Positions 1 through 3,587 of a stretch of DNA of 6,583 nucleotides are shown here, piece after piece. The position numbers were made by a program, and so were the translations under genes. Source of the stretch: Pirellulales bacterium (GTDB taxonomy: Bacteria > Planctomycetota > Planctomycetia > Pirellulales > Thermoguttaceae); assembly GCA_030617125.1 (NCBI GenBank), contig JAUWWA010000104.1, forward strand, positions 1-6,583, written 5' to 3'. The stretch's first letter is position 1. Every line of letters begins with the position of its first letter. The notes below the pieces were generated by a model. The model worked only from the letters and a program-made list of their open reading frames with translations, was not told where the DNA came from and searched no databases.

Positions 1-2
1 AG

Positions 3-149
3 ACCGGCCGGCTTGCCAAATCTCACGAGATTCTCGAACAGGCCGACCTGATGACCAACACCATCGCCAAACCCGATCTGAAGCAGCAGGCGATGGACAA
101 GATCCGTGCGCTGATGGACGCTCTGCCGAAACCGGCGGGCGAGGGGTAA
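3..149 (+). CDS. C-terminal end of an unrecognised protein (partial)
   Basis: An open frame enters from the left edge and ends at TAA 147-149, giving 48 residues. They begin TGRLAKSHEILEQADLM and end LMDALPKPAGEG. The tail is rich in Ala, Leu, Lys, Asp and Gln with no Cys or Trp, and looks like one or two amphipathic helices followed by a short Pro/Gly-rich end. I do not recognise the family and see no catalytic motif. It runs the same way as the PIN/TRAM gene, whose chosen start is 139 bp downstream, so the two need not share a transcript. The frame is supported by plausible amino-acid composition and GC-rich third codon positions only. The protein's real length and role cannot be judged from this window. 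Confidence 0.55.
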   Translation, partial: TGRLAKSHEILEQADLMTNTIAKPDLKQQAMDKIRALMDALPKPAGEG

Positions 150-288
150 GATGTTTCCGACAGTACTCCCGAGCGGCGCCCTTCCATGTCCCGGCACGGT
201 CCCCTACACTGCGAGATAAGGCGCCGGGCACCGGACCGGCTTGCCCAAGCGTCCAATGTCCATCCCTCGGCTCGGGCATGGTGCAAAC

Positions 289-1302
289 ATGGCTCTGATT
301 ATCCTGCGTTGTGTTTTTGTGTTAGTGGCGGCCGGGCTGGGCGTCTCCTTTTTGAATGCCTCCGGCACCGAATCACAGACCTCCGCGTGGAAGACCTGGG
401 GTATCTTCGGCGGCGTGATCCTGCTCGCGCTGGGGGTGATCGCGATGGACGTCGCCCTGCGGCGGAAGCAACTAACCACGATCTCGGCCGTCTACTTCGG
501 TCTGATTGTCGGCTTGTTCCTGACCTACATCGTGGGGATCGCCCTGGTGCCCTTGCCCATCGACGAATACCGCGAGAGCATTCAATTGATGCTCGGGCTG
601 GTCCTTTGTTACATCTGCGTTAGCCTCCTGATCCAGACCAAGGACGACTTCCGGTTTGTCATCCCGTATGTCGAGTTCGCCAAGGAGGTCAAGGGTACGA
701 AGCCCTGTATCCTGGACACGAGCGTGGTGATCGACGGGCGGATTGCCGACGTGGTGGAAACTGGGGTCTTCGACGCCGAACTCATCATGCCGGAGTTCGT
801 TATTGCCGAGTTGCAGGCCATCGCCGACAGTTCCGACCGGCTGCGGCGCAGTCGCGGCCGCCGGGGCCTCGACATCCTCAACCGCCTGCGAAACGGCCCG
901 GACGTGGAACTGACAATCTTCGAACGCGATCTGCCCGAGTTCGCCGGTCAGCCGGTCGATCTGAGGCTCGTCATCCTGGCCAAGCATTTGCAGGGCAAGT
1001 TGGTCACGAACGACTACAACCTGAACAAGGTCGCCCGGTTGCAGGGCGTTCCGGTGATCAACCTCAACGACTTGGCCAATGCGCTGAAGCCCGTCTTCCT
1101 GCCCGGGGAGCAGATCGAAGTCCGCATCGTCAAGGCCGGCGAGGAGCCCGGCCAGGGCGTCGGATACCTCGACGACGGCACGATGGTCGTCGTCGAATCC
1201 AGCCGCGAATACGTCAACCGGCAGGTGAACGTCGCGGTGACCAGCGTGCTGCAGACCAGCGCCGGGCGGATGGTCTTCGGGCGGATGGAGAACAGCCGTT
1301 AG
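289..1302 (+). CDS. Membrane-anchored PIN/TRAM-domain protein (YacL-like putative RNase)
   Basis: This 337-residue protein (from ATG 289) has four hydrophobic segments, at about residues 2-22, 37-56, 64-87 and 98-116. A cytoplasmic PIN domain follows at about 139-267 and a TRAM domain at about 269-334. The PIN core begins with LDTSVVIDGRIADVV. The acidic residues expected to bind metal are D143, D149, E174 (VIAELQ), D224 and D242 (VTNDYNL). The TRAM part begins at LPGEQIEVRIVKAGEE and is a likely RNA-binding beta-barrel. The order of N-terminal helices, PIN and TRAM is that of Bacillus YacL and its relatives, a widespread family of putative membrane-tethered ribonucleases with no settled substrate. 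The frame stays open to TTG 241, and ATG 256 is also in frame. I prefer ATG 289 because it begins directly with the first membrane helix. No start has a clear Shine-Dalgarno site. A long antisense open frame over this gene is a GC-bias shadow. Confidence 0.88.
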   Translation: MALIILRCVFVLVAAGLGVSFLNASGTESQTSAWKTWGIFGGVILLALGVIAMDVALRRKQLTTISAVYFGLIVGLFLTYIVGIALVPLPIDEYRESIQLMLGLVLCYICVSLLIQTKDDFRFVIPYVEFAKEVKGTKPCILDTSVVIDGRIADVVETGVFDAELIMPEFVIAELQAIADSSDRLRRSRGRRGLDILNRLRNGPDVELTIFERDLPEFAGQPVDLRLVILAKHLQGKLVTNDYNLNKVARLQGVPVINLNDLANALKPVFLPGEQIEVRIVKAGEEPGQGVGYLDDGTMVVVESSREYVNRQVNVAVTSVLQTSAGRMVFGRMENSR

Positions 1303-1439
1303 TACGTTCGGTCGCAACCTGTTGGCCGGCCACGACTTAGGCGCCTTTGGGCCGATCGACCTATGCAAGCACTCCCCGGTATGCTTATAATACGTCATTC
1401 ATTAGTCTCGGCTGAGGAAGCGAAGGTAACCGAAGAACC
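1303..1439 (+). promoter_or_regulatory. rpmI upstream region with candidate promoter
   Basis: This 137-bp gap separates the PIN/TRAM gene from rpmI. A perfect TATAAT lies at 1386-1391. Seventeen bases upstream, ATGCAA (1363-1368) matches TTGACA at only three positions, so the promoter call rests on the -10 box. AAGCA (1367-1371) and TGCTT (1382-1386) form a short inverted repeat spanning the spacer, which could be an operator or chance. A 10-bp palindrome, TGGCCGGCCA, lies at 1323-1332, just after the upstream gene. It has no T-run, so it is not a convincing terminator. The purine-rich stretch GAGGAAGCGAAGG (1414-1426) precedes rpmI, but its end is 13 nt from the ATG, which is long for a Shine-Dalgarno site. 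No infC gene or L20-type leader is recognisable here. Confidence 0.4.
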
Positions 1440-1643
1440 ATGCCTAAGCAAAAAACCCACAAGGGAACAAAGAAACGTTTCCGGCTGACCGGCAAGGGGA
1501 AGGCCCGGCACCGCCAGAGCGGGACAAGCCATCTCGCCGCCCGAATGAGCCACAAACGCAAACGCAATCTCCGCGGCACCGCCTCGGTCCATGAAGCCGA
1601 GGCCAAGCGGATCCGCGAGGCGCTGTGCGGCAATAGCTATTGA
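1440..1643 (+). CDS. rpmI: 50S ribosomal protein L35 (bL35)
   Basis: The product has 67 residues, close to the usual 64-67 for bL35, a small basic protein of the large ribosomal subunit. It opens with MPKQKTHKGTKKRFRLTGKGK, which fits the family N-terminus (MPKxKTxKGxxKRFxxTGxGK). The central R-S-G-T-S-H-L segment and the SHKRKRNLRG stretch (about residues 37-46) match the conserved, highly basic rRNA-binding core. The gene ends at TGA 1641-1643, only 20 bp before rplT, the normal partner in bacteria, so the two are almost certainly co-transcribed. In many bacteria infC precedes rpmI; here the upstream gene is a PIN/TRAM membrane protein. The ATG at 1440 is fixed by the conserved N-terminus, although its Shine-Dalgarno site is poor. 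Confidence 0.97.
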   Translation: MPKQKTHKGTKKRFRLTGKGKARHRQSGTSHLAARMSHKRKRNLRGTASVHEAEAKRIREALCGNSY

Positions 1644-1653
1644 ACGTGTAGTG

Positions 1654-1658
1654 AAGGA
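1654..1658 (+). promoter_or_regulatory. Shine-Dalgarno site of rplT
   Basis: AAGGA lies five bases before ATG 1664 inside the purine run GAAGGAAG. It is one of only two convincing Shine-Dalgarno sites in the window and fixes the rplT start, in agreement with the conserved N-terminus of bL20. Confidence 0.7.
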
Positions 1659-1663
1659 AGACC

Positions 1664-2032
1664 ATGAGAACCACCAAAGGGTCGGCTCGAAATCGGGCCA
1701 AAAACCGCCTCTATCGAAAAGCCAAAGGATACCGTGGCGGACGCGGAACGCTGCTGCGCACCGTCAAGGAAACCGTGGTCCGGGCCGAGGCGTACGCCTA
1801 TCGCGACCGCCGCACACGCCGACGCGAGTTCCGCAAGCTCTGGATCATCCGGATCAACGCCGCCGTTCGCCAGCGCGGCCTGCGATACAGCGAGTTTATC
1901 CGTGGGCTGGTGGAGGCCAGAATCGCCCTGGATCGGAAAACGCTGGCCGAGATGGCCGTCAACGATCCCGAGGCGTTCGACCAAATCGTCGAGACCGTTA
2001 AGCAATCGCTCCCGGCGACCGTGCCCGCGTAG
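1664..2032 (+). CDS. rplT: 50S ribosomal protein L20 (bL20)
   Basis: This 122-residue, strongly basic protein is close to the usual 115-120 of bL20, which binds 23S rRNA directly and is needed early in large-subunit assembly. Family signatures are visible: [22 protein letters not shown] near the N-terminus, [25 protein letters not shown] (about residues 43-67), and a C-terminal globular part containing [12 protein letters not shown] and [21 protein letters not shown]. The N-terminus fits ATG 1664, which has an AAGGA site. bL20 represses its own operon in E. coli and Bacillus by binding a leader RNA. No equivalent leader is obvious before rpmI here. The gene is followed by a 131-bp spacer and then pheS, so it may share a transcript with the PheRS genes. 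Confidence 0.97.
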   Translation: MRTTKGSARNRAKNRLYRKAKGYRGGRGTLLRTVKETVVRAEAYAYRDRRTRRREFRKLWIIRINAAVRQRGLRYSEFIRGLVEARIALDRKTLAEMAVNDPEAFDQIVETVKQSLPATVPA

Positions 2033-2163
2033 TAGCACACGCTGCCGTGCATCGAGAAGCCAATAGCCGGGATCGGACGCATGCCGGGATATGTCCCGCG
2101 GCCATGGACATTTGCGTGCTGCCGCCACTAGGCTATTCATCCTTCATCTCTCTCCCTCCCCAC
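2033..2163 (+). promoter_or_regulatory. rplT-pheS spacer with nested inverted repeats and a pyrimidine-rich pheS leader
   Basis: No gene lies here. The pheS frame stays open back to GTG 2047, but the extra 39 residues do not resemble PheS. Several inverted repeats nest. AATAGCC (2062-2068) can pair with GGCTATT (2131-2137), and ACGC (2077-2080) with GCGT (2114-2117). ATGCCGGGA (2081-2089) can pair with TCCC...GG...CAT (2094-2105) across the loop TATG, with bulges. A small GCAC/GTGC hairpin (2035-2050) precedes them. Between 2138 and 2163 the strand is almost pure pyrimidine, with CATCCTTCATC followed by CTCTCCCTCCCC, so pheS has no Shine-Dalgarno site. I see no T-run terminator, T-box motif or Phe-rich attenuator peptide. 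The structure could be an mRNA leader, a repeat remnant or chance. Confidence 0.35.
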
Positions 2164-3228
2164 ATGGCACTCGCTGAATTCCTCGCCGAACTCGACGCCC
2201 TGGCCCAAGAGGCGGTCGCGGCCTACGAAGCGGCCGACGACGCCAACGCGTTGGAGGTTGCGAGGATTCGATTCCTCGGCGCCAAGAGCGGCCAATTGAA
2301 GGCGGTGCAGAAGCAGCTCGGCAAGGTCGATAAGGCCGACAAGCCCACTGCCGGCAAGCGATTCAACGAGGTGAAGCGGCGGATCGAGGCGGCACACGCG
2401 GCGGCGGCCGAGCGGCTTTCGCGCGGCGTGGGCCCCGCGGCGCAGGCGGCCGGTTTCGACCCGACGATTCCCGGCGTGCGTCCCCGCCTGGGACATCTGC
2501 ACCCGATCACGCAGACGATCGAGGAGATCGCCGACATCATGGGCCGGCTGGGTTTTACAGTAGCCGAGGGCCCGGAGGTGGAAGACCAGTGGCACAACTT
2601 TGAGGCCCTGAACATCCCGGCCGACCACCCGGCTCGCGACCCGTTGGATAACTTCTATCTCGCCGCGGCCGAAAGGGCCGACGACGTTCTGGCCAACCCG
2701 CCGAGTGGCGCACCGCAAGCAGCGGATGAGAAGGGATGGTTGCTGCGGAGCCAGACCTCGACCGTGCAGATTCGGGTAATGGAGCAGACGCCTCCGCCGG
2801 TGCGCGTCATCTCGCTGGGGCGCGTCTATCGGCCCGACACCCCCGACGCCACCCACGTGCCCATGTTCCACCAGATCGAAGGCCTACTGGTCGACACCCA
2901 CGTGACCATGGCCGACCTGAAGAGCATCTTGCGACTGTTCGGCATGAGCTACTTCGAGGACGACGTGCACATTCGGTTCCGCCCCTCCTTTTTTCCGTTC
3001 ACCGAGCCAAGCGTCGAGATCGACATGAGTTGGCACGGCGGCTGGATCGAGATGGGCGGCGCCGGCATGGTCGATCCGAACGTACTCCGGGCCGTCGGCT
3101 ACGACCCGGAAAAGGTCACCGGGTTGGCGTTCGGGTTGGGTATCGAGCGGATGTGCGCCCGGCGCCACGGCATCGTCGACATCCGAGAGTTCTACAAGAA
3201 CGACGTGCGGTTCTTGCGACAATTCTAG
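2164..3228 (+). CDS. pheS: Phenylalanyl-tRNA synthetase alpha subunit
   Basis: The 354-residue product is the catalytic alpha subunit of the alpha2beta2 PheRS, which charges tRNA-Phe with phenylalanine using ATP. An N-terminal helical, coiled-coil-like arm (about 1-90) includes [21 protein letters not shown]. The class II aminoacyl-tRNA synthetase fold follows: [22 protein letters not shown] (110-131), [25 protein letters not shown] (135-159), motif 2 [22 protein letters not shown] (219-240), [20 protein letters not shown] (271-290) and motif 3 [11 protein letters not shown] (320-330). The C-terminus, NDVRFLRQF, is canonical. About 25 extra residues (roughly 167-191, low complexity, Ala/Asp/Pro-rich) separate NFYL from [17 protein letters not shown] 2164 is chosen because [17 protein letters not shown] fits the family start. 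The TAG stop lies inside the left inverted repeat of the downstream cassette. pheT follows after 359 bp instead of the usual short gap. Confidence 0.97.
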   Translation: MALAEFLAELDALAQEAVAAYEAADDANALEVARIRFLGAKSGQLKAVQKQLGKVDKADKPTAGKRFNEVKRRIEAAHAAAAERLSRGVGPAAQAAGFDPTIPGVRPRLGHLHPITQTIEEIADIMGRLGFTVAEGPEVEDQWHNFEALNIPADHPARDPLDNFYLAAAERADDVLANPPSGAPQAADEKGWLLRSQTSTVQIRVMEQTPPPVRVISLGRVYRPDTPDATHVPMFHQIEGLLVDTHVTMADLKSILRLFGMSYFEDDVHIRFRPSFFPFTEPSVEIDMSWHGGWIEMGGAGMVDPNVLRAVGYDPEKVTGLAFGLGIERMCARRHGIVDIREFYKNDVRFLRQF

Positions 3229-3268
3229 GGGCTGGGGGCTGGGGACTGGGGGCTGGGGACTAGGGGGG
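3225..3268 (+). repeat. Left G-rich inverted repeat of the cassette, with G-quadruplex pattern
   Basis: The + strand holds six runs of four to six G separated by CT, CT, ACT, CT and ACTA, from the last base of the pheS stop (3228) to 3268. The first five runs (3228-3258) satisfy the usual G3+N1-7 quadruplex pattern with very short loops. CTAG at 3225-3228 supplies the pheS stop codon, so the repeat overlaps the gene end. A second CTAG occurs at 3260-3263. Confidence 0.8.
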
Positions 3269-3283
3269 CTGAAGTTGAGAGTG

Positions 3284-3289
3284 GGAGGT
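3284..3289 (+). promoter_or_regulatory. Strong Shine-Dalgarno site of the four-helix-bundle gene
   Basis: GGAGGT ends seven bases before GTG 3297, close to ideal sequence and spacing. It supports the GTG start over the overlapping ATG 3290, which opens only a nine-codon frame. pheS, pheT and the PIN/TRAM gene in the same window lack such a site, so the cassette seems to bring its own translation signal. Confidence 0.7.
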
Positions 3290-3296
3290 ATGCATT

Positions 3297-3551
3297 GTGG
3301 AAGTGAGGAGCTACCGTGACTTGAAGGTCTGGCAACTGGGAATAGAGGTGGCAAAGGACGTCTACGTTCTCACGCGAAACTTTCCGAAACACGAGGTCTA
3401 CGGCCTAAGCAGCCAGATGCAACGGTCGGGTGTGTCCATTGTGTCCAACATTGCCGAAGGCCAAACCTCGCATCTAACAGATAAGTGTGCCCAAGAAGGA
3501 AAAATGCTTCATCGCCTGCAATCCCAACTGAAAACAATACTCGTTCCCTAG
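3297..3551 (+). CDS. Four-helix-bundle protein, S23/IVP (Avd-like) family, internally shortened
   Basis: The 84-residue product begins MEVRSYRDLKVWQLGIEVAK and continues YVLTRNFPKHEVYGLSSQMQRSGVSIVSNIAEGQ. This is the classic N-terminal half (helices 1 and 2, about residues 8-28 and 32-55) of the 23S rRNA intervening-sequence / four-helix-bundle family. Relatives usually have about 115-130 residues and form pentameric bundles; their function is largely unknown, and Avd of diversity-generating retroelements is a distant relative. After NIAEGQ the family's usual helix 3 (a segment like EFxxFLxIAxGSLxELETQL) is missing. The remaining CAQEGKMLHRLQSQLKTIL resembles the family's last helix. I infer an in-frame internal deletion of roughly 35-40 residues, so the protein may not fold normally. 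The GTG start has a GGAGGT site, and the TAG stop lies in the right repeat. No reverse transcriptase or variable repeat is nearby, so a DGR role is unsupported. Confidence 0.78.
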   Translation: MEVRSYRDLKVWQLGIEVAKDVYVLTRNFPKHEVYGLSSQMQRSGVSIVSNIAEGQTSHLTDKCAQEGKMLHRLQSQLKTILVP

Positions 3552-3582
3552 TCCCCAGCCCCCAGCCCCTAGTCCCCAGCCC
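3546..3582 (+). repeat. Right C-rich inverted repeat of the cassette
   Basis: CCCTAGTCCCCAGCCCCC is followed by AGCCCCTAGTCCCCAGCCC, the reverse complement of the left G-rich repeat plus one extra partial unit (3571-3582). CTAG at 3548-3551 provides the stop of the small gene. The array ends five bases before the pheT ATG, so it replaces any Shine-Dalgarno site pheT may have had. The G-quadruplex pattern here is on the - strand. Confidence 0.8.
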
Positions 3583-3587
3583 TCACT

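Larger units (their letters stand above)
3225..3572 (+). mobile_element. IVS-like cassette: four-helix-bundle gene inside 23-bp perfect inverted repeats
   Basis: A 348-bp unit lies between pheS and pheT. Its outer ends, 3225-3247 and 3550-3572, are perfect 23-bp reverse complements of each other, built from CTAGGGG-CT-GGGGG-CT-GGGGACT. An inner 18-bp block (3248-3265) is also a perfect reverse complement of 3546-3563, so the arms could pair in two registers. The unit encloses a small S23/IVP-family gene with its own strong Shine-Dalgarno site. By hand count the enclosed DNA is about 50% G+C, against roughly 65-70% in pheT nearby, which suggests foreign origin. No target-site duplication is evident at the outer edges, and no transposase or reverse transcriptase is encoded. 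In Leptospira and Coxiella, 23S rRNA intervening sequences also place this protein family inside a stem. Mobility is inferred from that layout, not shown. Confidence 0.5.

Noticed and set aside
205..210. TACACT as a -10 box for the PIN/TRAM gene
   Set aside because: It matches four of six -10 positions, and the segment 17 bases upstream (TTCCAT) is a very poor -35.
151..219. A 22-codon ORF starting two bases after the first stop codon
   Set aside because: It has no Shine-Dalgarno site and no recognisable composition; an ORF of this length is expected by chance.
472..1398. A 308-codon open frame on the - strand over the PIN/TRAM gene
   Set aside because: It mirrors a gene with clear domains. 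The translation is rich in His, Asp, Gln and Val without recognisable motifs, as expected of an antisense shadow in GC-rich DNA.
2047..2163. N-terminal extension of PheS by 39 residues from GTG 2047
   Set aside because: The extra residues do not resemble PheS, the family start matches ATG 2164, and the DNA is pyrimidine-rich and repeat-bearing.
3229..3296. A rho-independent terminator after pheS
   Set aside because: The G-rich arm pairs with a C-rich arm about 300 bp away, not locally, and no T-run follows.
3225..3572. A diversity-generating retroelement, because Avd belongs to the same fold family
   Set aside because: No reverse transcriptase, template repeat or variable repeat is present; the protein is closer to the S23/IVP type.
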